DNA of 64,000 nucleotides from Rhodohalobacter sp. SW132 (GTDB lineage Bacteria > Bacteroidota > Rhodothermia > Balneolales > Balneolaceae). The stretch is from contig NZ_QUOK01000004.1 in the NCBI RefSeq assembly GCF_003390325.1, positions 124,001 through 188,000 of the forward strand. Direction: 5' to 3'. Position 1 is the first letter of the stretch. Each line of letters starts with the position of its first letter. Below are positions 43,821 to 52,115 of the stretch, one piece after another. The notes beneath the pieces were generated by a model. It was not told the origin of the DNA. It saw only the letters and a list, made by a program, of their open reading frames with translations, and made no database searches. Both the position numbers and the translations under genes were made by a program.

Positions 43821-44822
43821 ATGGCTGAAGTTACCGTCACCTCATATATCATTCTCGGCACTGCTCTTTTTATGCTCCTAAATTCTGCGGCCGTTGCTGT
43901 TTATGCAGAACGCAGAGTAGCCGCATTTATCCAGAACCGGGTAGGACCAAATCGTGTGGGTCCGCTTGGACTGCTACAACCGATCGCTGATGTTGTTAAG
44001 CTCTTATTGAAAGAAGATGTAACTCCAAACAACAGTTATCGCTTAATACACACCGTAGCACCGATTATTCCCGTTATCACCGCTTTGATGACGGTTGCTG
44101 TCATTCCATTTGGAGAAGGCATTTATGCTGTAGACATCAACGCCGGCGTGCTATATCTGCTGGCAGTGGCCTCTCTCGGGGTTTATGGAGTTACGCTTGC
44201 AGGATGGGCATCTAACAGTAAATATTCCCTGCTTGGCGGATTACGGGCTGCTGCACAGATGATCAGCTACGAACTTCCGCTGGGAATGGCCGTGGCATCC
44301 GTTGTTATTTTTGTTGGGTCACTCAGCGTTGTGGACATTGCTGCTGCGCAGGAAAACTGGTGGTTTGTCTTTCTGAATCCAATCGGCGCTATCATTTTCA
44401 TCGTGGCGGCATTTGCGGAAAGTAATCGTACCCCGTTCGACCTGGTTGAGGCAGAACAGGAGCTTGTAGGTGGATTTCACACCGAATATAGTTCTATGAA
44501 ATTCGGGATGTTTTTCCTCGCAGAATACATGCACGTTGTGATTAACTCCATGTTGATGGTTACCTTCTTTTTTGGTTCCTACCACCTACCGTTTGCTGGA
44601 TACTGGCTGCCTGAACTTCCAACCGTAGCAAAAGCCATTCTCGATATTTCAGTCTTTACCGGAAAAACCGCGTTTTTTGTATTCTTCTTTATATGGGTTC
44701 GCTGGACTATTCCAAGGTTTAAATTTAACCAGGTGATGAAACTTGGCTGGAGCAAACTGTTGCCGCTGAGCATTATTAACTTTATTGTGATCGCAGGAAT
44801 TCTCTATTTGATTTACGCCTGA
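43821..44822 (+). CDS. nuoH: NADH-quinone oxidoreductase subunit H
   Basis: NuoH is the membrane subunit that closes the quinone chamber. The 333-residue protein has about eight membrane segments and the family motifs ERRVAAFIQNRVGPNRVGP (residues 26-44), FAESNRTPFDLVEAEQELV, and FHTEYSSMKFGMFFLAEY. A strong terminator follows within 21 bases of the stop, so the operon ends here and nuoI to nuoN are not in the window. Confidence 0.97.
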   Translation: MAEVTVTSYIILGTALFMLLNSAAVAVYAERRVAAFIQNRVGPNRVGPLGLLQPIADVVKLLLKEDVTPNNSYRLIHTVAPIIPVITALMTVAVIPFGEGIYAVDINAGVLYLLAVASLGVYGVTLAGWASNSKYSLLGGLRAAAQMISYELPLGMAVASVVIFVGSLSVVDIAAAQENWWFVFLNPIGAIIFIVAAFAESNRTPFDLVEAEQELVGGFHTEYSSMKFGMFFLAEYMHVVINSMLMVTFFFGSYHLPFAGYWLPELPTVAKAILDISVFTGKTAFFVFFFIWVRWTIPRFKFNQVMKLGWSKLLPLSIINFIVIAGILYLIYA

Positions 44823-44842
44823 TCCTGCTCACCATTTTTCAT

Positions 44843-44878
44843 AAAAAGCCGCGGATATTCATTCGCGGCTTTTTTTTT
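44843..44878 (+). terminator. intrinsic terminator ending the nuoA-H operon
   Basis: Stem arms AGCCGCG and CGCGGCT with further A-T pairs, a 10-base loop, then a run of nine T. It leaves the remaining nuo genes outside this transcript. Confidence 0.95.
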
Positions 44879-45073
44879 ATCCACTACCCAAGTCTTCAGC
44901 AAACCATTTACAGCCGGTTGTGCATACTCTCCTTGCTGATTAAATCACCGAATCCCGCAGATGAACTGCTGTTCAAATATCACAACTCAGCAAAACTCTG
45001 CGCGGTACTCTGCACAAATCTTCAAGAATAAAAAAATCAAAATCATTTATATCTTCGCATTATCTTTAATTCT

Positions 45074-46147
45074 ATGCCGAATCCCCGATTACATCAAACT
45101 GAAAGAAGAAAAAGAGAGCGAAGGTTAACAGCCATTCTCTATTTAATTTCCATCGCTGTGATGTTTACATCGATTCTGATTATTTTTGGCATCTGGTTAT
45201 GGATGATGCCGCCATCCGTTATTCCGCAGGACAATCATGATTTTAACAATCAGGATATTCAAATGAGTGAGCAGATCAGACAGGATGTTGTACATCTTGC
45301 CGACTCGATTGGAGAGCGCAACATGCATACTCCGGGTTCCATGGATTCAGCCAGGGCGTACATCAGCCGGCGTTTTAATTCCTTAGGCTACAACGTTGAA
45401 GAACATCACTACACCCTCCGCCGGGGAATCTATTCGGGGCGATCTGCTACAAACCTGATCGCAGAGATCCCGGGATCCGGTAATTCAGATGAAATTATCG
45501 TTATCGGGGCGCATTACGATACCGTTTCGGGTTCACCCGGTGCTAATGATAATGCCAGCGGCATAGCTGTATTGCTGGCCACAGCGGATCAAATGAAAGA
45601 TTATCGTCCATACCGAACGATTCGTTTTGTGGCATTTGCCAATGAAGAGCCGCCATTTTTCCAAACTGCGGATATGGGAAGCTACGCCTACGCTAAGCGA
45701 AGCGCAGAACGTGGTGAAGCCATACGCGGAATGATCGCTCTCGACGGCCTCGGTTACTTCGATAACTCGCCCGGCTCGCAATCCTACCCCCTGCCCGGCC
45801 TTGGCTTCGCATACAGTAAACGCGCGACCTTCATCGGCCTTGTGACACGCCTTGGAGATTTAAACCTGTTACGAAGCGTTTCTGCCGGTTTTAAGGAGAG
45901 CGGAGCTATTGCCACCGAATCTGCCGCACTGCCCGGATTTTTGCCCGGCGTTAACTGGTCGGATCACTGGTCATTCTGGCAGCACGGCTATCCCGGCCTG
46001 CTCATAACCGATACGCTGCCATTCCGTGATCCACACTATCACTCTCCGTATGATACGCCAGGCCGCCTCGATTATGAAAATATGGCCCGAATTTCATCAG
46101 CACTGACGCTTGCCGTCCAGAATCTCGCTGACAGCGATACAGAATAG
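45074..46147 (+). CDS. M28 family zinc metallopeptidase, membrane-anchored
   Basis: The 357-residue protein has a very basic N-terminus (RRKRERR) and one membrane segment (about 18-43), then an extracytoplasmic M28 aminopeptidase domain. Zinc ligands and catalytic residues are seen in IGAHYDTVSGSPGANDNASG (H147, D159), FANEEPP (E191, E192), ALDGLGYFD (D224) and the late DPHYHSPYDT histidine. It would release N-terminal residues in the periplasm. Transcribed alone or with the VOC gene 79 bases downstream. Confidence 0.9.
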   Translation: MPNPRLHQTERRKRERRLTAILYLISIAVMFTSILIIFGIWLWMMPPSVIPQDNHDFNNQDIQMSEQIRQDVVHLADSIGERNMHTPGSMDSARAYISRRFNSLGYNVEEHHYTLRRGIYSGRSATNLIAEIPGSGNSDEIIVIGAHYDTVSGSPGANDNASGIAVLLATADQMKDYRPYRTIRFVAFANEEPPFFQTADMGSYAYAKRSAERGEAIRGMIALDGLGYFDNSPGSQSYPLPGLGFAYSKRATFIGLVTRLGDLNLLRSVSAGFKESGAIATESAALPGFLPGVNWSDHWSFWQHGYPGLLITDTLPFRDPHYHSPYDTPGRLDYENMARISSALTLAVQNLADSDTE

Positions 46148-46226
46148 GCGTACACCTCTACCCTTCTCGAAACTAAAACTTTTTCAGTATTTTGAAATAT
46201 TCTCTGAATATCAAAACAACGTTCGA

Positions 46227-46631
46227 ATGAAAATTACAGAAACCTGCCTTTATGCTGATGATCTGGAGAAAGCAGAATCATTCTATTCTGGTGTGATGAA
46301 ATTTGATCTTATCCAAAAAGAGAAGCAACGTCACCTGTTTTATCGCTGTGAAAATGGAATGTTACTGATATTTGATCCCAACTCTACACTCCGGGAAAGC
46401 AGTGATGGCAGCAAAAATCCGGTACCGCGTCACGGAGCCACCGGGAGTGGTCATATTGCATTTACGGTATCCCCTGAAAACTACAGTAACTGGAAAGGCC
46501 GCCTGCAGAAACAGAACATTGAAATTGAATCGGAAATCAAGTGGCCGGGCGGTTCTGAATCGTTCTACTTCCGGGATCCTTCCGGCAACAGCCTGGAAAT
46601 CATAAAAGGTGATATGTGGGATTTAAACTGA
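46227..46631 (+). CDS. VOC family protein (glyoxalase/bleomycin-resistance fold)
   Basis: The 134-residue protein has the paired beta-alpha-beta-beta-beta units of the vicinal-oxygen-chelate family: ETCLYADDLEKAESFYSGVM and a second GSGHIAFTVSPENYSNWKGRL, ending FYFRDPSGNSLEII with the metal-ligand glutamate. Substrate unknown. The frame is open upstream to 46110, overlapping the peptidase gene, but the ATG at 46227 gives the usual family start. Confidence 0.85.
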   Translation: MKITETCLYADDLEKAESFYSGVMKFDLIQKEKQRHLFYRCENGMLLIFDPNSTLRESSDGSKNPVPRHGATGSGHIAFTVSPENYSNWKGRLQKQNIEIESEIKWPGGSESFYFRDPSGNSLEIIKGDMWDLN

Positions 46632-46692
46632 GATTAAGTGCCAAAAACAGTACATTAGGCAGATAAATTTAATAAAAAGCGATTTATATTTT

Positions 46693-47631
46693 ATGGAGAC
46701 CGGTGAGTTAAACGATGCGTATGGAATTGTAGTGGGCAGAGTCGAAGAGTGGATTACCACTTTTTTTGAACTGCTGCCTAACATGGTCGTGGCTATATTT
46801 GTTCTGATCTTGTTTTACGTGCTGGGCCGGATTGCGAGGCGAGCTGTATCCAATCTTTTTTCAAAAGTTACTGATAATAAAACCATTACCAGTCTTCTTG
46901 AAACAATCATAGGTATCTCGATCGTCGGTATCGGGGTGTTTATTGCGCTGAGTGTTTTGCAGCTCGATGGTGCGGTAACATCACTCCTTGCCGGTGCCGG
47001 TATTATCGGTCTTGCACTTGGTTTTGCATTTCAGGATATCGCCTCGAACTTTATCTCCGGAGTGATTCTATCCATTCGCCATCCATTTGGAATTGGTGAT
47101 ATCATCCAGACGAACGATTTTTACGGTACGGTACAAAAGCTGAACCTTCGCAATACAATCATGAAAACTGTAACCGGACAAATTGTATATCTGCCGAATA
47201 AAAAGGTTTTCGAAAATCCGCTGGAAAATTTCACCTCAACCGGGTTGCGCCGTATCGACCTTTCGTGCGGAGTTTCCTACGGAGACGATCTTGAAAAAGC
47301 AAAACAAGTGGCCGTCGAGGCAATCGATAAAGTAGATAGCGTTCTATCCGACAAGGGTATTGAATTTTACTACGATGAATTTGGTGACAGCTCCATAAAT
47401 TTTAAACTTCGCTTTTGGGTAACTTTTGTAACAAATCCCGATTTCTGGTCCGTGCGAAGTGAAGCGATAATCGCACTCACCAAAGCGTTTGATGAGAACG
47501 ATATTATGATTCCTTTCCCCATCCGCACACTCGATTTTGGTATTCGGGGCGGAGAGAAACTGAATACCATGATCAGCACATCAAAAGACGGAAACCCGAG
47601 CGGAGGTACTACTTCCGAAGACCGGGGATAG
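46693..47631 (+). CDS. small-conductance mechanosensitive channel (MscS family)
   Basis: The 312-residue protein has three membrane helices (about 26-48, 72-92 and 99-120) and the pore-lining helix GAGIIGLALGFAFQDIASNF rich in glycine and alanine, followed by the beta domain (FGIGDIIQTNDFYGTVQKLN) and the C-terminal alpha/beta vestibule. It protects against hypo-osmotic shock by opening at high membrane tension. The C-terminal tail (about 290-312) is low complexity. Isolated transcription unit. Confidence 0.93.
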   Translation: METGELNDAYGIVVGRVEEWITTFFELLPNMVVAIFVLILFYVLGRIARRAVSNLFSKVTDNKTITSLLETIIGISIVGIGVFIALSVLQLDGAVTSLLAGAGIIGLALGFAFQDIASNFISGVILSIRHPFGIGDIIQTNDFYGTVQKLNLRNTIMKTVTGQIVYLPNKKVFENPLENFTSTGLRRIDLSCGVSYGDDLEKAKQVAVEAIDKVDSVLSDKGIEFYYDEFGDSSINFKLRFWVTFVTNPDFWSVRSEAIIALTKAFDENDIMIPFPIRTLDFGIRGGEKLNTMISTSKDGNPSGGTTSEDRG

Positions 47632-47954
47632 TGCGGGGTGATTTTTGTTTCAAACACCATCTTATTCTCACCTCACATCATCTTATTCTCACCTCACATA
47701 TCGAGTCTTTTAGGTGTGCTCGCTTTCCTTTTGTCGAATTCATAAATGAGTTGACAGATTTTTCGGATGTGGATCTATATCGAAGAATTCACCTTATCCA
47801 TTGATATTCCAGCGAAAAATATTCTGTGATAATGCTGATCAATTACTGTTCAATGAAGTAAAATCCCTTTAAAACTGAATAAATGTGGAACACTGAGCTC
47901 TTAAGAAAGTTAATGACGGTAACTGAACAATTTTAAACCAACTAAATTATCAAT
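47632..47954. other. intergenic region with a 21-bp tandem repeat
   Basis: 323 bases between the MscS and DUF4168 genes. It holds two perfect copies of a 21-base unit near its left end and AT-rich sequence with an inverted flavour further on, which must include the promoter of the lipoprotein gene. No RNA gene recognised. Confidence 0.5.
47658..47699 (+). repeat. perfect 21-bp tandem direct repeat (2 copies)
   Basis: The unit CATCTTATTCTCACCTCACA plus T (21 bases) occurs twice without mismatch at 47658-47678 and 47679-47699. Two copies suggest replication slippage; a protein-binding site is less likely. It is not a CRISPR, because there are no spacers. Confidence 0.95.
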
Positions 47955-48530
47955 ATGATGAAGTATTTTTCATTGCTCGTTTTAGCACTTTCTTTTATTG
48001 CTTGCCAAAGCGATTCAACTCCGGAACAATCGGCATCTGACCAATCCATGCAGCAAGATCAGATGCAACAAGATCCAATGCAGCAGCAACCAACAGCTCA
48101 AACGGATGTATCAGATGAAGAACTTGAACAGTTCGCCGAGATCTCAAGCGAATTGCAGGGTGTGCAAATGGAATCTCAACAAGAGATGATAACCATTGTT
48201 GAGGATGAAGATCTCACACTCGAAGTTTACAATCAGATTGCCGAGAGCCGACACATGGGACAGTCCGATGAAGATTTAAATGTCAGTTCTGAGGACATGG
48301 AGAAATATGAGCGCGCTTCTGAAGGAATCGCTGCGGTAGAACTCGAAGTTGAAGAAGAGATGGAAGAAAGGATAGAAAACCACGACATGTCATTAGATCG
48401 ATTCCGTGAGATTAACGTTGCACTGCAGCAAGATCCTGAACTTCAGCAGCGAATTCAGCAAATCATGCAAGAACAACAAGGCATGCAGCAACCTGGTATG
48501 CAACAGGAGCCCCAGGGCGACCAGTACTAA
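47955..48530 (+). CDS. putative lipoprotein, DUF4168-like, Q/M-rich
   Basis: The 191-residue protein has a lipoprotein signal (LLVLALSFIAC with the lipobox cysteine at residue 17). Low-complexity segments rich in glutamine, methionine and proline flank the core: about 30-48 (MQQDQMQQDPMQQQP) and 173-188. The core has two repeated helical units, LEQFAEISSELQGVQ...LTLEVYNQIAESRHMG and MEKYERASEGIAAVE...MSLDRFREINVALQQD, as in the DUF4168 domain. The exact function is unknown. A terminator follows 23 bases after the stop. Confidence 0.8.
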   Translation: MMKYFSLLVLALSFIACQSDSTPEQSASDQSMQQDQMQQDPMQQQPTAQTDVSDEELEQFAEISSELQGVQMESQQEMITIVEDEDLTLEVYNQIAESRHMGQSDEDLNVSSEDMEKYERASEGIAAVELEVEEEMEERIENHDMSLDRFREINVALQQDPELQQRIQQIMQEQQGMQQPGMQQEPQGDQY

Positions 48531-48553
48531 ATTCTGATCTAAATGAAATCAAC

Positions 48554-48589
48554 AAATCCCGAAAGATTCATTTCTCTCGGGATTTTTTT
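48554..48589 (+). terminator. intrinsic terminator after the DUF4168-like gene
   Basis: AAATCCCGA and TCGGGATTT form the stem (with AGA/TCT extension around one mismatch), closed by a 12-base interior and followed by T7. It ends the lipoprotein gene opposite the convergent PIG-L gene. Confidence 0.88.
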
Positions 48590-48624
48590 ATGTCTTACAA
48601 CCGGCTAACTAATACGAAGTTGAA

Positions 48625-49335
48625 TCAGCTCTCCATTTTATCTGTAATGCTGTCTAATCTTTCAGTAAGCTGTTCGCCAAATACCTCAAATGGCACTTCT
48701 TTTGTAACCACATCCTTCACACCGCTTTTTTCGATGATCTCCTGGTACGTTTCGTAGCAATCAAGCGCATCAAAAAAAGCCTGCATATCTTCATGACTAC
48801 ATTTCTCTACATAAGCGATTTCCTCATCTGATGACGCTTCCAGCCGGAATTTACCCTTCGTATCTACCTCACCCATCCGGGTAAAAAATGCCAGTCTTTT
48901 CGGGTAACTGCTTCCCTGTCGTTTCAATCGGCAAAACACACTTTTTACCACGGCATGGCTCACCAGGTGGTCATGGAATCCGCTTACCCCATGCACCGCG
49001 TATGTGATAATTACATCCGGTTTCAGTTTATGAATATGGTCTTCTATGACCATTTCGATTTCATACGGATCCAAATGTTTTAGTTCATTATCAGGCAGAT
49101 CAAGTACGGTCATCCCGGAAAGACCCAGCGTTTTTTCAACACATTGCATTTCCTTAAAACGGATCTCCCCCATCTCCTCTTTACTGACGCCCAGCCTGTG
49201 CCGCTGTTTGGTCGCCTCTCCTTTGGTAAGTGTAAGAAGATAAACTTCATGACCCTGACGAAGCTGTGCGCTCATCGCCGGTGCAGGGCCAAAGGATTCA
49301 TCATCGGGATGTGGAAAAATGTAGAGTATTTTCAT
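48625..49335 (-). CDS. PIG-L family deacetylase
   Basis: The protein (236 residues from the ATG at 49335; a TTG six codons upstream is less likely) has the zinc-binding motif HPDDESF (H9, D11, D12) and the second motif HGVSGFHDHLVSH, the hallmark of LmbE/PIG-L N-acetylglucosaminyl deacetylases. Members deacetylate sugar conjugates, including a step in bacillithiol synthesis; the substrate is not clear here. Single gene on the minus strand, sharing the convergent end with the lipoprotein gene; the SDR gene follows it upstream on the same strand with 60 bases between. Confidence 0.88.
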   Translation of the reverse strand: MKILYIFPHPDDESFGPAPAMSAQLRQGHEVYLLTLTKGEATKQRHRLGVSKEEMGEIRFKEMQCVEKTLGLSGMTVLDLPDNELKHLDPYEIEMVIEDHIHKLKPDVIITYAVHGVSGFHDHLVSHAVVKSVFCRLKRQGSSYPKRLAFFTRMGEVDTKGKFRLEASSDEEIAYVEKCSHEDMQAFFDALDCYETYQEIIEKSGVKDVVTKEVPFEVFGEQLTERLDSITDKMES

Positions 49336-49395
49336 TTGAGGATACCTATTCAATTAGAATTACAAATTGTGGGATGGATCAATTTTTCAGGTGAT

Positions 49396-50148
49396 TCAGA
49401 TCATGTACGAACCGCCATTTATATGAAATGTCTGTCCGGATGCATGCGGAATGGAACCTTCTGCCAGGAAAGCCACGAGTTTGGCAACTTCATCCGGCTG
49501 AGTGATCTCATCAAAAGCTGACCCTGCCGTAACATGATCTTTCCCAAGGAGGTTCACGGCATCTTTCGCCATATCCGTTTCGATAAATCCGGGAGCTACA
49601 GAGTAGGCAACCACTCCCCGCTTGCTGTAATCCCGGGCGATGCTTTTTGTGAGCCCGACGAGCCCCGCTTTGGATGCAGCATAAGCCGCATATTCCTGCG
49701 TATCGCCGCGATAGGATGCGCGGGATGCAATATTGATGATCGACGCTCCAGAAGTTTGAGAATTCGGTTTCGTATGAAAGTTCAGGAACCATTTACACAA
49801 CAATGCCGGAGCTTTCAGGTTGATATTCATCGTTTGGTCCCAAACCTCAAGCCAATGATCATCCGGCCCGGCGTGATCCGCATCCACAAAAATTCCGGCA
49901 TTATTGATTAAAACATCGGGCTTCTCCTGATCAAGGATCTGAAGTATTTCCTCTTTTAAACGGCTTAAATCAGACAGGTCCAGGTGGATTCCTTTAAACC
50001 GGGATTGTTTCTTCAACACATCAGGGAAATCCGATTTCCGGGCAGTGCCTATAACCTTCCACCCTTTTCGGAGGCACTCCCTGGCGATTTCAAGTCCGAT
50101 TCCACGTGAGCATCCGGTTAAAAAAACAGATCGATTGTGTTCTGCCAT
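49396..50148 (-). CDS. SDR family oxidoreductase
   Basis: The 250-residue classical SDR shows TGCSRGIGLE (11-20), NNAG (82-85), S142 in NIASRAS and the Y156-x3-K160 pair in YAAYAASKAG, and ends GQTFHINGGSYM. It resembles FabG, but the real fabG is in the fab operon, and the sequence PDDHWLEVWDQTM plus the SRAS motif are divergent. Substrate unknown. Immediately upstream of the PIG-L gene on the same strand. Confidence 0.88.
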   Translation of the reverse strand: MAEHNRSVFLTGCSRGIGLEIARECLRKGWKVIGTARKSDFPDVLKKQSRFKGIHLDLSDLSRLKEEILQILDQEKPDVLINNAGIFVDADHAGPDDHWLEVWDQTMNINLKAPALLCKWFLNFHTKPNSQTSGASIINIASRASYRGDTQEYAAYAASKAGLVGLTKSIARDYSKRGVVAYSVAPGFIETDMAKDAVNLLGKDHVTAGSAFDEITQPDEVAKLVAFLAEGSIPHASGQTFHINGGSYMI

Positions 50149-50324
50149 TATCTTTTTGCCGAAACATAATCAGCTATTCACCATCAAACAATTCATTTTT
50201 GTTATTCACCGGTACAATTTAAACAATGGATATAAAGCGATGGAACTCCTACTTTAGATAGTCGAAATGTAACATCACAAAAAATTGTTCTCAGGATAAA
50301 GGGTTTATTTACAACAGGTTAAAT

Positions 50325-51638
50325 ATGATTGAGAAGGCTAAAAAATATTTTACTGAAACACTTCAGCACGTATCACCGCTGTCTGTGATACCAAACGAAG
50401 TAGAATGGAAACCGGAAGAACGCACGCTATCGGTTCAAGACAAAACATTCTCTTTAAAGGATGATCAGCCGGTTTACCTGATCGGTTTTGGAAAAGCTTC
50501 CGTTTCCATGGCCATTGCAGTTGAAAAGATTTTAGGTGACCGTATTACGGATGGAATTGTTATCTCCCCAAATGAGTGGAATGAGAGAAACAGGTTCCAG
50601 GTATTCAAAGGTTCGCACCCGCTGCCGGATTACGACAGCCTCTCCTCCTCCCTCGAATTAGTACGGTTTATGCAATCGCTGCCGGATAACGCACTTGTTT
50701 TGAATCTTGTATCAGGCGGTACGTCATCGCTGTTTTGTATTCCGGCCGGAGATCTTGAAATTGAAGAGATCAACGAAATATATTCACTTTTGATAGGATC
50801 CGGCGCTTCCATCCATGAAATCAACACGGTTCGAAAAGTATTCTCACAAGTGAAGGGCGGACAAATTCTGAAATGGCTCAACCGTACCACTCTGATCGAT
50901 CTGATGATATCAGATATCACGGATGATGAAATCAGCATGATTGGCAGCGGGCCCTCCGTTGCTCAGCCAATCTCGGCAACTTCTGCTTTCCAGGTTTTAA
51001 AAAAGTACGGCTTGTATCAGAAAATCCCGCACACTGCACGTCAGCTCCTCGCCGTAGAGATGGATGCGGAAGTGATTGACAAACATTACAGGAAAACGGA
51101 AGATTTCAGCCGGCATCACTCTTTTATCATCGCATCCGCAACCCAGATGGCACAAAAATGTGCCGAAATAATCAAGGCAGATGGATATGACGTACACCTG
51201 GAAAAGAGCGCGTGGTCAGGGGCGATTGAAGAGTTTGAGCATCACATCTTCACAAAAGTTAAACAGCTGAACGATCAGGATAGAAAACCTGCTGCTCTGA
51301 TTACCTTTGGTGAGCCCACCGTAGAAGTGACAGGAAGCGGGCTGGGTGGTAGAAACCAGGAGCTGGCACTGCGTATGGCACTTAAATTGAGCTCCTTTGA
51401 AAATGATATCAGTTTTTTGAGTGCCGGAACCGATGGAATTGACGGACCGACAGACGCCGCTGGTGCGGTAGTGACCAACAAGACCATAAAAGAGGCAAAA
51501 AAAGAAGGTCTCGATCCCGAAGAATATCTGCGCGAAAACGATAGTTACCACTTTTTTGAAAAAGCCGGCGGTCATCTGAAGCCAGGTCCAACCGGAAACA
51601 ATCTGATGGATCTGCAAATCACATTGATTGAGAATTAG
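50325..51638 (+). CDS. glycerate 2-kinase type (DUF4147/MOFRL) kinase
   Basis: The 437-residue protein has the N-terminal DUF4147 fold and the C-terminal MOFRL domain: GFGKASVSMA, KGSHPLPDYDS, LVLNLVSGGTSSLFC, HEINTVRKVFSQVKGGQ and the C-terminal TVEVTGSGLGGRNQELAL with the SAGTDGIDGPTDAAGA motif. These kinases phosphorylate D-glycerate at C2, in hydroxypyruvate/serine breakdown. It stands alone, divergent from the SDR gene. Confidence 0.92.
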   Translation: MIEKAKKYFTETLQHVSPLSVIPNEVEWKPEERTLSVQDKTFSLKDDQPVYLIGFGKASVSMAIAVEKILGDRITDGIVISPNEWNERNRFQVFKGSHPLPDYDSLSSSLELVRFMQSLPDNALVLNLVSGGTSSLFCIPAGDLEIEEINEIYSLLIGSGASIHEINTVRKVFSQVKGGQILKWLNRTTLIDLMISDITDDEISMIGSGPSVAQPISATSAFQVLKKYGLYQKIPHTARQLLAVEMDAEVIDKHYRKTEDFSRHHSFIIASATQMAQKCAEIIKADGYDVHLEKSAWSGAIEEFEHHIFTKVKQLNDQDRKPAALITFGEPTVEVTGSGLGGRNQELALRMALKLSSFENDISFLSAGTDGIDGPTDAAGAVVTNKTIKEAKKEGLDPEEYLRENDSYHFFEKAGGHLKPGPTGNNLMDLQITLIEN

Positions 51639-52115
51639 GATGAAAAGAGTGTTTTAATAGTATAGCTGCCTAAAATATTATTCAGGTCGAATACATCATC
51701 TCTTTACCAACTATTGGAACAGATCTGATCACATTATCAAAATCGATGCCAACTCTGTTTTTCGCGGATTTTCGCTGAGTATATCACTGAGTTTCGCTGA
51801 ATCAACCTGAATGAATAGACTACAAAAAACTATGAGAAAATTAGTTTCAGAAATTTTGATGGATAAATTTACCAGGTTCATTTACAAAATTAAGTACTCC
51901 CAGCCCTTCTGACTCATCCCGTCCCTCACTAACGCGCCCTGGCGTGACTTTTCAGAGAGGGGAGCTTCGTAATGAAACTTTTTTGCATTTAGAATTTAAC
52001 AGAACCCAAATTTGTTATCGTATTTTTTCTGCAAACTGATTCCATAGGTTGTTTGATTAATTTGTAACTTTGGAAGCTGAACCAAAGAGCGAATCGCAGA
52101 GCCCCAACGAATTTC
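51639..52115. other. intergenic region with a GC-rich folded segment
   Basis: 477 bases between the kinase gene and the UvrD/PcrA gene. It contains a short direct repeat TTTCGCTGA at 51770-51778 and 51792-51800 (22 bases apart), a GC-rich hairpin candidate (51923-51961), and just before the helicase gene a TAACTTTG match to the Bacteroidota -7 element (52065-52072) but no good -33 box. No gene seen. Confidence 0.5.

Noticed and set aside
47658-47699. Tandem repeat as a CRISPR fragment
   Set aside because: Copies are directly adjacent with no spacer, and no cas gene is present.
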